Source: Polydactylus sextarius (taxonomy: Eukaryota > Chordata > Actinopteri > Polynemidae). Taken from it: DNA of 64,000 bases. This document shows, in pieces, positions 49,730 to 62,790 of the stretch. The stretch spans positions 1,920,001-1,984,000 of the forward strand of contig CM028927.1 of assembly GCA_016801845.1 (NCBI GenBank), written 5' to 3'. The notes under the pieces were generated by a model that was given only the letters and a program-made list of their open reading frames with translations, had not been told where the DNA came from and did not search any database. Both the position numbers and the translations under genes were made by a program. Within the stretch, counting starts at the first letter, position 1; each line of letters starts with the position of its first letter.

Positions 49730-52429
49730 TTGAGTGATTTAATTTAATTTTAGTCATATTCTTGACTAGAATGTCATTTAGTTTTAATCATAATTAGATC
49801 ATCTAAAGTGTTTTCATTTTAGTTTAATTTTAGTTGACAAAATATTTTGAGATTGTAGTCGACTAAATCTACAGTGAGAAACTGTAAACTGTATTGATGA
49901 GTAATGCATTTTTAAAGTTTCTCTTGAGTTTGTGAAGTCATGATTTTCACCTTGGTGAGATGAAACCTCTTTTAGACTGTTTTATACTGGTATGTAGCTT
50001 TGAATGTTCAGTGCACAAAACAAATCTGTCTTACTTCATAAAAAAGCATCACCCAAACTCCACTTTTCCTTGGTCTGTTGTTCTTATGAGTCACTTTTGT
50101 ACTTTAAAGCACTTAGAGGAGCTGCTGAAATATTCCACTGGGACGCTCTGACTTTCTTTACACTCTGTGACCTACTGTGGTCATCTCAAGTCTTCTGAAC
50201 TGTGAGGCGAACGAGAGAAAAAATCCAATTCTGAATTTTCTTGACCACCCACTATGTTTTTAAAACATGTTGATCAATTTTCTATTTACATTTCAGACCA
50301 GTGGGTTATATAATCAGTCTTGTTAACTTCACAGGACAGTGGTGGGGAGTGGTCTTAAAGTCATAGCTTATATTTCAGCATAGTTTATCTATTTATTTAT
50401 TTATTTTTATCATCATTATATTTTAGTTTGAACCATATCAATGTGAAGCCAAATCATCTGATTACTCTCTGTGTTGGTTGGCTGCAGTATAGTTTATAAA
50501 TCATGTTCCATGTTAGCACATGATTTTAGGTTGCTTTTATCACACTGATATATGTTCAAAGTGTATTTTAATGAAAAAAATGAAAAAAACAAAACCGGGC
50601 TGAGACGTCATGATTGGTTCAGTGGGTGTATCAATGGCACATGACAACACGTGCCCATCATCACTACACAACTCTGGCTCCAGCTATGCTAGATGGCTGC
50701 GCTTGTCTCTGGGATACTTTGGCTTCATTTCTGTGCAGCAGGAGGAAAAGGACACACATCACCCATCTCCACGTGCAGCCCCTGGTATTACCATATAATA
50801 ATAGTTCACAACTTTCAATCATTATTATTTTTTTTACTTCACAGTTTTTGTTTCTGTCCCGCTGACAGATGATTTAAGAGCTCATTTTAGCAAACTTTCA
50901 CCTAAACACAAGCTCCAAAGAGAAACAACTCATAGTGTGTCAAATCATGTATTTGTTGTTGCGTATGAAAATCTGCTTTGGGCGTAAAGAAGCTCTGTGT
51001 GGTTTCTATTCTGCAAGCCATAAAACACTATTTTCCTCTTTGTTTACTCTAAGTAGACATTCTTCTGGAATCACACTGTATCTTACAAGCTGCTGAACGC
51101 ACTGCAGAGTCCTCCATTATACGTGTTGAGGTACAGTATATGATAACCTCCCTATGCTCAACCTGACCCTCTACGCTCCCTAGATTGGTTATTGATCCTA
51201 CTTTCTTTGCGCATATTGCAGCATGCACTTTTTTCTCTCTCTGTTTCTGCCCAGTCTTTCATGTAGGGACAGTCTAACCATTGTGTAGTATCTTGTTGCA
51301 TGAAAAATGCTGAACGGGATGAGTCCTGTCATCTCCTCCAGCTTGTCCCCCTCCATAAATAATGATTGTTTCAGAGGCCCGTCAATTTAGCTTTATGGAG
51401 CAATATTTTTGAAAGCATTTATTTTTTCCAATTCAATAGATCCTCATATTTCATTACCTGAAGCAGCATTTTCTTCTTCTTGCCTCCTTTTCTCTGAAAG
51501 GGAGAGTATGGACATGTGGCTGTAATCCGCAGCACAACGGAACACAATCAATAAACATGATAAAGAGACTTTAATCAATCAATACCACTTTTCCTCAGCA
51601 TCTATCTTATCATAGGAGTACTATCTGGGGGATTTAAGATTTTTTCTTACATATTCTCTCATTCTTAAATATTCTTTATAGAGTTTGGACACAATGTGAT
51701 GCAATCCAGTACAATATCTGTGCGCTAAATACTACATTCATAAATTTTGCAGTGTTTTTTTTTTTTTTTTTTGCAGTCATAGTTGCTGCAGTGTGGTTAC
51801 AGCCTCACTGCATAGTAATACTACAGTATATTAGGGATAATAATTTTAGAATTTCAAACTTTAATTATAACACAATGTCTTTTATTATCATCCAGCAGCA
51901 GCTATGTACAATGCTAACCTTTAATGGAAAGCGGCTCTATTGTGTTTTCTCCCTCTCTAATGATTATGTCTGTACTTAAAATGAGCTATGAGATTGTACT
52001 GTATGTGTGGGAGTATTCTTTCTTGAATTTCAATATCACTCTGCTGTGCTGTAGTCTCAGCATTCATTAAAAATAAGGGAGGAAATAGATGGTGTTTTTC
52101 TGGCAAAACTGCATTTAAGATCCACGCTGTTTCAACACTGTAGGTGTCTGGTTTAAGAAGCTGGACTGGTTCAAAAGGCTTGCAATAATTAATACTTTGG
52201 AATATCTGGATACTGGCTGAGCAGCAGAGGCAGGTCTTATCCTTTAATCTCACCACGGAGGCTTGTGAGATGCGATGGAGGGTCGTGAGGCGAGGAGGTC
52301 TTTGGATATGCTTCGTGTGCTTTGAAAATGAGCGAACACAGATATTAGCGAGAGGGGCCACGGTATCACCTTGCAAAATGTGGGCGGTTTTTGCTTTGTT
52401 TTGAGCATGGATACTCATATATCATTCAG
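49730..52429. other. Intergenic sequence, no gene assigned
   Basis: Mostly AT-rich. T(18) lies at 51755-51772. The longest open frame of the window (153 codons, minus strand 52418-51957) is here but has no recognisable domain. The block 51980-52430 is compositionally complex and may be conserved non-coding DNA. Confidence 0.5.
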
Positions 52430-52690
52430 CCGTCCCCTCTGACAGGCAGCCAGCTGTGTCCATGTCAGTGTTCTGTCAGAACAGCAGTTCTCTTCAATCA
52501 ATCATCTGATTACCCATTCCAACGTTTCAAAGATGAAAATGATGCGGTGAATTAGATTGGAATTGGCAACTCCAGTGGAATTAGCGAGCACCGAAGGTCC
52601 CTGGGGGCCACTGCAACCCGGCCCGGCAAAGCCAGCTTATTACAAAAACATAATTGGGCTGCTGTGACACTTCACAGCCATCCCCCTCCA
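52430..52690. promoter_or_regulatory. Candidate conserved non-coding element
   Basis: A repeat-free, balanced-composition block with words such as GTGAATTAGATTGG, GGAATTAGCG and ACATAATTGGG (homeodomain-type AATTA/TAATT cores), flanked by AT-rich sequence upstream. A candidate enhancer by texture only. Confidence 0.3.
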
Positions 52691-52699
52691 CCACCCCTC

Positions 52700-53040
52700 C
52701 CTCCCTGTGTTTGTTGGCGCTTCACTAGGAATGTCCATGATGAGGTGAGGCCTTGCCTTGTGTCTTTCGCTGTTGTACAACAAAATCAATGATTCGTAAA
52801 CAGCGCGCTGTGACCTGAAACTCAGTGGTCAACGCCGGGTGTCACTGCGGCACCCCTGCCACCATGCTCAATACGATTACTCATGGCCAAACGAACACCA
52901 AAGTCATTCCCTTCAATGAAAATGAGCAACATGAAACACACGCACACTGAGGAACCGCGACAGTGTTGGGTAATTACTTGATCATGCCGTTCACAGCCCT
53001 CGGTAACACACAGGCGGTAAGCCACCCACACACCCATAGG
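52700..53040. promoter_or_regulatory. Candidate conserved non-coding element
   Basis: It continues the complex block after a C-rich spacer, with several CpGs (52800-52860) and a TAATTACTTGATCATG word at 52971-52986. There is no coding resemblance. It may belong with the neighbouring candidate. Confidence 0.25.
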
Positions 53041-53158
53041 GCAAATGATAGCTCTACAGCTCAGTGTGGAGTTTCATACAGGGCAGCTTTGTCTCTCCTT
53101 ATGACTCTCAAAAGTCCTTCGTATATCCGAACTTACCCTAATTGACAGACCTATGCAC

Positions 53159-53159
53159 A

Positions 53160-53191
<32 letters not shown>
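53159..53191. repeat. (TC)n microsatellite
   Basis: TC repeat with one TTTC interruption. Confidence 0.93.
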
Positions 53192-54082
53192 GAAAAATAC
53201 TGCTCTATGTTGAAAGGGATTAGAAAGATTTGTAAGTGCTCAAGCTGACTCCTCTATGTCAGGGATTGCAGTTGTTGCTGGAGGGCTGCGGTCGGACTCT
53301 TTTTTTTTTTTAAACAGCATGATCAACTTTTTTTTTCTCTGTTGCTTTTCTTGGCCATCCTGCTGAGGCTAATGTGAAGCATTGAAGCTGCCACTGAATA
53401 GCTGAATACCTCCTGGCCCTGGCATTCTTCTGTCGCTATAGAGCCATGTTTACTGTCATTGGTGTGTTATTTTCTCTGTGGGATTATGATGTTGTTAAGA
53501 CATTTTTTCTGCTGTAAAGTGGCTGAGCACAAGTGTAAATGGTCTGTTCAGGTCCAACTGTATTATTTTTCCCCGAGGGAACTTTGCATTTAGTTAGCCT
53601 CAAGGTATATTCCATTCCATTGGGGTAAAGTTTTATGTGAATTTTTCAATTCTACCCAGCCTAAAATAGTCGTCAACTATCTGTGATTGAAAATCCCTGC
53701 ACTCCTGGAAGAAATGCAGGATGTTATGAATGAAGGAAAAACATAAAATCTATCTCACAGCTGCAAAAATGCAAGATTTATCCAGACTGAAGCACTCTGG
53801 TTTGCATCTGGCCTAAATCAAATGATTATATGTGCACCAAGAAAACCTATTTGTTTCCCCTCACTCTAATGGTCCTACCCATGGCTCTTTCCAGCCCTAT
53901 GATCACAACCTTCAATTTCATACACGGCTCTCTGCAACAGCACAGGTTGTATGAATAGCATGGGTCAGGCACATCCCATCCAGCGTTTCATTATTCATTG
54001 TTCTCATTTTCCATAAGAGATTCATTTCTTTCAGGAAGTCATCTAGAAAGCATTGAATGCCTATTTCCTGCCGGCCGGTATG

Positions 54083-54102
54083 AGGGAGGGGGTGGGGTGG
54101 GG
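54083..54102 (+). other. G-quadruplex candidate
   Basis: Four runs of 3-5 G separated by single bases (GGGAGGGGGTGGGGTGGGG) meet the strict quadruplex motif with one-base loops, usually the most stable class. It is isolated in otherwise AT-rich DNA. No associated gene is seen. Confidence 0.8.
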
Positions 54103-56748
54103 ATTGCAGCAACAACCGGGGCGGAGGTATGGAAATCTAGCAAATAGAGCTCACAAAAAAAGCTGCCTCTACACAAATTGCTTGCATTTTCTGTTGATAG
54201 GAATCACAGCATGTTTTTGTTGACCATGGTTGTTTATTTATACATGCAGAGATATCTGTGCACTCTAATACCTGAGTTACTTCATTCTCCCTTTTACATT
54301 CACCACCAGAAAAATGGCTATTTTTATGTTTATGAAAAGAACCTAAATAGGGCTTAGCAATAATACATTGGCTTGGTCAGCATGCTCATTTTATGTGATT
54401 GCCTCCAGATAGCTGAATACTATTAGACTGATTCGCCACTCATGCACACTTGTCAACAGTGAGACTGACGCAATGTGGGGACATGTGCTTCAGTTGACAA
54501 GAGAAGAATTAATCAGCAGTAGACAAGGCGACAGCTATATGCTGTATAGGCAACCAGTGAGTCATGTGACAGTATAATCAGTGGCACTTTTGTGCATGGT
54601 GCAGTTTAACTTTGGCGCAGACACATGTCTTGATCTGCCTGTCGTGATCACAAATGTAAATGAGCTGCAGTGGCCTAATTGGTTGAAGTAGCTTGCAGGT
54701 ATAAGTGGCTATGGTGGTAGTGTTCACAAGGCCATGTCACAAATGTCTAATTGTAACCTGAATACTTTACCCATGTGCAGTACTATCATCATCTTTATAT
54801 TCCTCTGGCTTCTGTCCATGGAGAAAACCAACCACATATCAATACTAAGCACAGAACACATTAATTTATTTTATTTTAATCTTAAGCAGTTTTCTGTTGT
54901 TTCTAATTTGAAAAAAAACTTTTCAATGTTCCCGTGGAAACAGCAAAGTGAAAATGTATTAGAGAGAGAAAGAGAGTGTGTGGGTGAACTCATACATACT
55001 CAATCAACCAATAGAATGTGTATTGGACCATAAAGTAATTGTAATCCTGAATATATAGTAACTAAATATCACTGTTGGGCAGTAAGTTACATTACAGTAA
55101 TATCTCTATACCATATCATTACATGGTCATTTCATAAAAGTTCTCCCAAGGGTAGTTACAGATGTTACAATAACTCTGAAATGACATTAAAGGTACACTA
55201 TAGAATAATTTTAACGTGTTAACTTTGTAGTTGCTGTAATGGTTAAATGACTCCTTACAGGGTAAATGAAGGGTTTGTCCCTTGGTGAAAAAACACATTT
55301 ACAAGTTCAGGGTCTATGAACCGGCATTGGATTCATGAAAGGCAAGTTCAGCAACACATCTTTGTGTAATGATTTGCAACAGGCTTTTGAGATTGGTTTG
55401 AGATTGAGATGAGTTTACTCCCATTCCATAGGTTTTTTCAACATATATAAACTCCACCGATTTAAAAAGCCGCCGTAAGTAGTTGTAAGGCTAGCATCAT
55501 CAACAGGACACCGTCCTCTGTTTCTTTTAAATTAAACATTTTGCTACATATTATGCATCCTGAACTTGGCCTTACTCCGAATTTGTCTCTCGAAACTGAA
55601 AGGGGATCTTTGTAGAGGAAAAGCGACCAGACTTGCGTAATGAATGTTTCATTGATCAACAGAGAAAAAATGTGATATGTTGAATGTTCTGAACTTGATT
55701 CAGGATTCACAGAGTTCAGGAAACTTCAGGAGAGCTGTGTGCAGTTGTGTAAGCTTCTGCTTTTGCTTTTTTTTCCCCAGAAATGAAGCAGAAGTTTGTT
55801 AGCTGCTGTCAGCCTGTAGGGGACAATGTGTTGGTGAGAAGCAGTCAGTCCACTAAAAGCCTCTGATTTTCCCCAAATATAATCACTTTAGGATTTAGCT
55901 TTAGAGGCATTTCCAGCATGTATCAGGGGAAGATGCTGAATATTTCAGCCCCAGAGGTTTTCTATTTTGGGGAAAAATATAAAACTGTGGGTGAAAATAG
56001 CTTCTTGGAACTGACATTTGTTGCAGAGACAGAGAACACAGGGAAATATTTTATTGAGTTTAACTTTTGAATAGCATGGTGGTTTAAACTGTGTTAGAAC
56101 TGTGTTGTTATGTCTGGCACTTATAGAGCTTTTGTCCCTGATATCGTTTGAGATTTTTTTTTTTGATCCAACTCATCCCAGTCCATGAAGTCTTGTAAAG
56201 CTCAAATGGACTGTTATGTTTTGTAGCATATCCTAAATGTAGGATAACAACTTCTCTACATCTGCCAAGTTTATGTAGTCTCCAAGCTCTGTAGTCTTGT
56301 ATATGTGTTTTTTACATAATCCCTTACTTGAAGATATCTGAAAAAAAAAAAAAAAAAAACTTAACTTATCAGTATTCAAATTGTGTTTCTCCAACTGCTC
56401 TTCGAAGAAGGAAAAAATTCATTTCAAGTAGAAATCACATCAGTGATGGGTAAATCATTGGCTCTTCTGGAGGCAGGCACCATCTAAAACTGAATGTTTG
56501 TTTGCAACTGATGTGAAAGATTTGACCGTACATTTACTGAATACTTCATTTTGTATTACTACAGATATTAAATATGAGAGATTCAATGTGTCAGTATTAA
56601 AATTAAAGTATTTAATGACACCTTTCTATCAGAAGAAGCAGTGACTTTCTTAGCAGTCTGAGCTACAGTATATCTGCTGTTGGATCAGACCACACAGGTC
56701 ATCAATGACTCTTTACCAGTTCACCGGTTCTCCTTCATTGGAAACTTT

Positions 56749-56811
56749 TGTTCCCAGTCTGACCACTGCAGACTGGGAACATCTCACGGAGCTGCAGCGT
56801 TGGAGATGTTC
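56749..56811. repeat. Overlapping pair of perfect hairpins
   Basis: Arms TGTTCCCAGTCTG (56749-56761) and CAGACTGGGAACA (56769-56781) pair over 13 bp with a 7-nt loop. GAACATCTC (56777-56785) also pairs with GAGATGTTC (56803-56811). The two stems share 56777-56781, so they exclude one another. Confidence 0.75.
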
Positions 56812-58369
56812 TGAACCAGTTGTCAGACATCACAGTTTGTTTCTAGTTAAAGTCACCCACAATAGCATGCTGTACATCTTCTAACTCCCAATTTTAAGAA
56901 CAAAATGTTCACCTGCTGCCTGACATATCCCACTGACAGGTGCCATTGTAATGAGATAATCAGTGTCATTCACTTCACCTGTCAGTGTCATAGTATTATT
57001 GCTGATCAGTGTAAGTGTAGTCAAAATTATTTGGAGACTTCTGATCAAAGGTCAAACCCAGACTGGATCACAGTTACTGCAGTACATGATTCAAATATGG
57101 GAAATGGTCCAGTGTCTGAACTGCAAGAGCCTTAACTATCCCACTCCCTGGGTTATGTGAAATTTGAAAACTTTGGAAATGTGTTGATATGTAAAATTTG
57201 CTGAGCAGCACAAAATATCCAGGCAGCCTCTGTTAATGTGGCGACCTGCTCCCACCAAGTCAAACATTGCCTCTCTCCCTTTCCCTGCTCAGCTACCTTA
57301 CTTACACTCATGATCAGGTTGGTCTTTGAGTGGATAAAATTTGTTACTGAAGCTAAAGCACATTGTAAAAGGCAGAAGGGTCTTATTAATAAGTAACCAG
57401 ACTGTTTTAACTGTTTTTCCACAATTAAAAGGCTGTAGGTGTTTTCAGAATTTTCACAAAACATAAAGAAAAGGAAAATCATGTGGAAAAGATTTCAGCT
57501 ACCAATGCTTTGAATCAGTTTTATTGTTTCCTGCCCTGCTGCTCTGCCGGGGCCAGTAGTCAGTAGAAAGAGAGGGTGACTGCTGTATATGTATAAAAGC
57601 CTGTTTGCTGCTGCCATTTTAGCTGAAAATTGCAAACTTTTCCAGCTGCTGCTTGCTGCTCACAGCTCACTGCCTGCCATGCCACCATGGCAGTGATGGT
57701 AAACGTGTTTGAGCTAATATGACTGTGCAGCAGTGAGTTAGAAATGGTTTCTTTTTCCTTGTTAGTGTCCATTGGGCCTCATCAGTGAAACACTGAATAC
57801 AAAAAGAGGGAATTTAGTATTCTAAATATTACAGTATTAGAGTAGTTTGCTATTTAGACGTGATACTTAAGTAAAATCATGAACACTGAAAATTAGTAAC
57901 AAAATCACGTCAATCAGATGATTTTTGAGAAAGTTCGTGTTTTACAAAGATACAGACAGATTCTATATAAGATTGTTTACAAAGTCAGTACATCACCTGG
58001 AGTTGTTTTTCCTGTCATCTGTAAAAGTCGATTGCCAAATGCAGCACCAAGCACTCTCAGTAGACACCAGTGCAGGGGAGTATTTCCATGGAAATGCACA
58101 AAGCAGCAGTTTGTGTCAGTATAGACTAGTATTAAAGTATACAAAAGCATAGTCTAACTGTCTGGAGATAGCTCTAGCAGTAGTGCAATCTGCATTTGGC
58201 AATTAACTATTACAGACTTTTACTCAAAATAGCGTCGACAGGAAAACAACTTGAGCTAAGGTACATTATAAGATAATGTCAGTGTGCATTATGGTTACAT
58301 TGCCACTCTACAGGGCTAATTAATTGATGAGAAAAGAATGAGTGGAGAGCCTACTGTCAGACAGGAAAG

Positions 58370-58405
<36 letters not shown>

Positions 58406-60960
58406 TATTGTTAAAATCTTTATATTTTAGGCAACAAAAGCACTTTGTTAAAGTTGGGAACAATTGAGACTTACATTTATAACACATGAACGTGAACTTC
58501 AGTTTACTGCATCAAAGTGGGACTCTAAATGCCTTGCTACCATTGACCTGATGCACCTCTTCCTTCATGGACAGTGGACGCTGGACATTATCAGGTAAAA
58601 TTTTCCCCATATGAACATAATTCCTGGGCATTTTGGAATGAGAGTGTGCTGACAAGTTGGCTCCTACTGTCACCTGTTCAAAGGAAGTGATGACTGGTCA
58701 CTGCTGAAGCCTGATGTTTACTCTGAAAAATGACTCCAGAAAATAAAATCATTTTATACAGTGTCGTTTTTGTACACTGTATTCAGCAATGACTGGTGGT
58801 GTACTTTAAGGTTCCTGTAGCCATTAGATGTATTTTCAAATCTATGTTTCATATTCTGCCCCTTTATTCCTTTTACGTTTACCATCATGTCACTGAAGCA
58901 AATCAAACCTCAACAGTGCCAGTTTCTTCCATTTGGGGTTCAAAAAAAATAAAGGAAGAATGATAGTAATGGGGAGAAATAGCTCTTAGTTGAGCTGTCA
59001 TTCTGTAGGACACCTTCCTCAGGGGGTGTATTGATCTGTCAAAATTGAGTGACTCTATTCACTCCCTTTGATCTACAGAACATTTCACATGCTGGATGGG
59101 CAGATGGAGCAGATGTGAGGCATTGTGATGCCATCACATGCATCAAAGTATAGTTGTAGCAAAGGTAATGTGGTGACTCGCAGGGTAACTGATACCCCAT
59201 GAGAGCCAGCTTCTGGTCTGTGAACTAGACAACAGCGTGGATCTGATATCAATCAAAGTCACATTGAAAACAATCAGCTGATATGATACACCTCGCACAG
59301 ACCACAGGAGAGATTGGAGGAAGAGGCTAGTGACATGCCGCTGGTGTCAGACGTGTGCGTGGGATCCATTATCACATCTCCCCTTCAGAGGATGTCACCT
59401 GCCATTTTACACTACTCAGGGTATTGATCATTTTGCACCACATTTAGAGGAAATTCCACCCAAGGTGACACAAAAAAACACCAGTGAGTGGGTAATATGT
59501 TATTCTCTCCTTTGCAAATGAGCTCTCAGATGAGTTAATTTAATCCCTGGACTAAACAAATTAGAGTTTGGATGTATCGTGTTCTCTGCCAGGTCCTAAT
59601 GGCCTCACAGTTTTCTGGAGCACCATTTGAGAAGGGGAGAGTCCCTCAGCAGTGGCTCATAAAACACATCCAACAAAAGACAGGTGAGTTACTCAGCCAT
59701 TAGTCACACAACTCTGTGTAATGGAGATGCTATGAATAGACATGAATGGCTGGCAACAGCGTTTAAGCATAGACACACTTGATGCTTGTCTATCTAAGGA
59801 TTAGCTACATAAAGTTTGGTTAACTAAGCAGTAAACTGCTTTATCATGAGTGCAAACTATTATTGCCACTTATTTAAGGCTTCAGGATTCCATCAGTGCT
59901 GACTGAAGCTGGATTATTTGAGTGATTGACTTCTCTCTCTTAAAGATTCCTGTGTACTATTACTTATTCTTGAGATGTGACTTTTGGGAATTTATTACTT
60001 GGTCCAGGCAGGTCAATAAAGGCCAGTGTTCACCTCCCACCATGCTACCATGCCACATCAGACTTGCCTGCCAGCACTGCTTCATACCCCGGCCTTGTCC
60101 AGGACACCATCCCTCAGAATTATAAACTCTGTGGTGACAAATCCTCTGTCAAACCAGTGCCTAACCAGTTTCACTATCTGTTTACTCTTTATGTCCATAA
60201 AAATTTAAACAGTGCAGAAAAAGTTCAGACTGTTAGAAATGTTAGAATAAGCTCGTATAAGGTGGTACCATGGACGTACAAGCCTATACACCCTGTTAAA
60301 ATCCCAGGCGTTTGTGATGTAAAATTGTAAGTATGAAACCAAGATAAATCAATTCAAAACTTTGACTTAGACTTTTTAGACCAAAAGCTTTATTAGGCAT
60401 AACACCTCTGAACAAGTCATAGATTTCAAGATGTGTTCATTGTTTCATTATTGTATAATTGTGTACAGTAGTTGCTAAAATGCAGAAATATTAAATGCCA
60501 CTGTGCTTCAACACTATCATCTGTTCTTTTCCTGTCTGATTCTCTGCTGAACACTGAGGTTAACCAGCTTTAAGCTTCAGCCTTCTCTACTGTGATTAGT
60601 CAGTGTGTGAAAAGTGACTCTGACAAGCAGCAGTGTAGCAAAAAAAAAGTGCATATGTAGTCTTAGCAGGCCCCATTATCCTCTTAAAATAGAACTCCGC
60701 CAATTTAGCATTGCACTCCTGTAACACTGTCACACTCAACGATTGGGCTTTTATTTAAGGAATCTAAATCAGGAGAGGGCTGCAAGAGACTGAAGACTCA
60801 TAATACTCCTCACTAACTGGTTTGTTTTCATAGCTGTAGTTTCAACTGACTTTGACTCAACTGGCATCACTTGAAGGAATTTCAAGCCTTGACAAATTTC
60901 ATATGACTTTTTACTAATTTCATCATTCTGAGTCACTCACTAATATGAGCCGGGTTGTGC
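56812..60960. other. Intergenic sequence, no gene seen
   Basis: It contains T(25) at 58374-58398. Frames of 109-117 codons at 57153-57482 (-) and 59977-60330 (+) show no domain. No repeat family is named. Confidence 0.5.
58374..58398. repeat. T(25) homopolymer
   Basis: An uninterrupted run of 25 T in AT-rich intergenic DNA. Confidence 0.95.
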
Positions 60961-61014
60961 GAGTCACTTGAGTCACTTGAGTCACGTGAGTCACGTGAGT
61001 CACGTGACTCAAAG
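60961..61014. repeat. 9-bp tandem repeat of GAGTCACTT/GAGTCACGT
   Basis: Five 9-bp units (two GAGTCACTT, then three GAGTCACGT) are followed by a partial unit GACTCAAAG. The junctions create TGAGTCA (AP-1 type) words four times and CACGTG (E-box) words three times. Nearby TGAGTCA, GACTCA and GAGTCA words (60790-60965) suggest it grew from a 'gactc'-rich interspersed repeat. Confidence 0.9.
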
Positions 61015-61078
61015 TATTTCCAGTATTAGCAAGAACCTTGGTACATTCACATTCATTCATACATAATAAATCATATCC

Positions 61079-61080
<2 letters not shown>

Positions 61081-61112
<32 letters not shown>
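61081..61112. repeat. (TTA)n microsatellite
   Basis: About ten TTA units, 70 bp after the 9-bp tandem repeat. Confidence 0.94.
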
Positions 61113-62489
61113 TCAGTTTGCGCTGCTTGCTTGGAGTTGGTACTTTTCGTTTCTCTGCTGAGTGAGATGTAAAATGTTTCAACGGTGCCATTTATTAATT
61201 ATGTTGATTATATCAAATGTGGTTAAAAAGTGACTTGGTTAAATAGATGTCTAGATTCATGACTCATGAGTGACTTTAGGGTTGGATTCGGAATCCGAAT
61301 CTTTTTCCACTACTATTTTTTACATGTGATTATATCCTCCAAGATCTGGAAATATACTCCGATGTGCAAAAATAGTGGAGTTTCCATTTAACACACTCAA
61401 CTAAGTGCATGCATGTGTAGTTTTCAATAGTGATAAACATTGTATTACAACATTTAAGCAAAATAAAGTTATTGCTTGCTCCTGACTTATCTATTTTTGG
61501 AAGAAAGTTCTGTAGAGTTCTTACAAGCACAGTCACTGTAAAGAATTTAGTTTGGTCCAGTTTAATGGAGACTTTTTTTTTCAAATCGCTTGTACAGAAT
61601 GTCACAGTATCAGCATATAATAACAGTTTTAATTTCAGCTGTATGAGGTAGAAATGAGCTGAACATTGAACACTGACTTAAATGGCCCCATGATCTAACA
61701 ATAACAACAAATAAATAAATCAAAGGCTTGGTACTCTACAAAAAAAGGAAGCACCAGAAGTACTCGGAGATTGTAGCAAGTGCTCTAAAGTCACTGATTA
61801 TGGTTTTAAAAGACACAAAATAAAACACTTCTCCAGATGGTGATGTCATTGTGTTTGTTTTTCTTTTTGTAACATGTAAAGTCTATATATATCTCTATAG
61901 AACATTTAAGGTAAATGAACATGATATACAATGTGTTGATTTTAGTGCAAGGTGGATGATTTAAAAACTGTCAGATAAAATAGATATAATCCATCTGAGA
62001 CAAACAAGAGAGCATCCAAAGTTTCGTTATTTTCAGTGATACATTTGGATATTTGATAATTTTAAAATTCAAAAACCTTAAAAACCCCGTTTATAGCAGA
62101 TATCATATATCATATCAGTTTATAAAGAGCTCTCTGAATGTACAATGATTTCCATATTGCTTTGATGGAAGCCACTTCACAGTTGCATTTAAGGAAGTTG
62201 TGCTAATCATTTCTACTTTACTAAAGTCCAAGTATAAGCACTTCTTCAGGTTTCTATCAACCTCTAGTTATGACTAATGAAGATATTTTCAGTTTGCAGC
62301 CACTACTGTAAATGGTTATTATAGCAATTTAAAACCCACAGTATGGAAGGCCCCTCACCTGCACCTTTAGCCTCAGGGAAGAATTCACAAATAGGCACTT
62401 CACACCTCAGCTTGCTGAGTGTCACCGTCTGACAATTTTAAGCAGCTTTCAGTATCTTTTTCCTGAACTGAGCCGACACCTGTCGTCTT
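61113..62489. other. Intergenic sequence, no gene seen
   Basis: AT-rich. No exon, RNA gene or named repeat is recognised. Confidence 0.5.
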
Positions 62490-62790
62490 GATTAAAGAAC
62501 TAAATCAGCCTCTCATATTCTAAAAATATGCCGAATGAACGTAACTGCTGCCACCCAAGATCTATAATTAATGTGGTCACATCCATCGCGCGAAAAGGAA
62601 ATCTGATGTTTCCCTCTCCTCTCCTCCCTCTCTCCAGCGCCATCCTCAGCAACCCAATAATCCCTGGGAGAACAAAGTGAGCTGTGAAAGCATAAATATA
62701 ACTGTAGTATCAAAACTTTCAAATATCTGCCATTACTGTTCTGACAGCTGCCTGCACTAATTAGCCATCAAAGGTCTCCTTCTCAACCAA
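62490..62790. promoter_or_regulatory. Candidate conserved non-coding element
   Basis: A repeat-free block mixing AT-rich homeodomain-like words (TATAATTAATGTGG, CACTAATTAGCC) with a C/T-rich centre and CATCGCGCG. It is clearly more complex than its flanks. No coding frame has family resemblance. The enhancer reading is inference from texture. Confidence 0.35.

Larger units (their letters stand above)
53041..56740. other. Intergenic sequence, no gene seen
   Basis: It contains a (TC)n tract at 53159-53191, a G-rich tract at 54083-54102 and A(19) at 56341-56359. No exon is recognised. Confidence 0.5.

Noticed and set aside
59977..60330. 117-codon open frame (+) as a gene
   Set aside because: Three overlapping frames of similar length occur here, none with a domain. 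Chance is the simplest reading.
60961..61014. CRISPR-like array
   Set aside because: The units are contiguous 9-mers without spacers, in vertebrate DNA.
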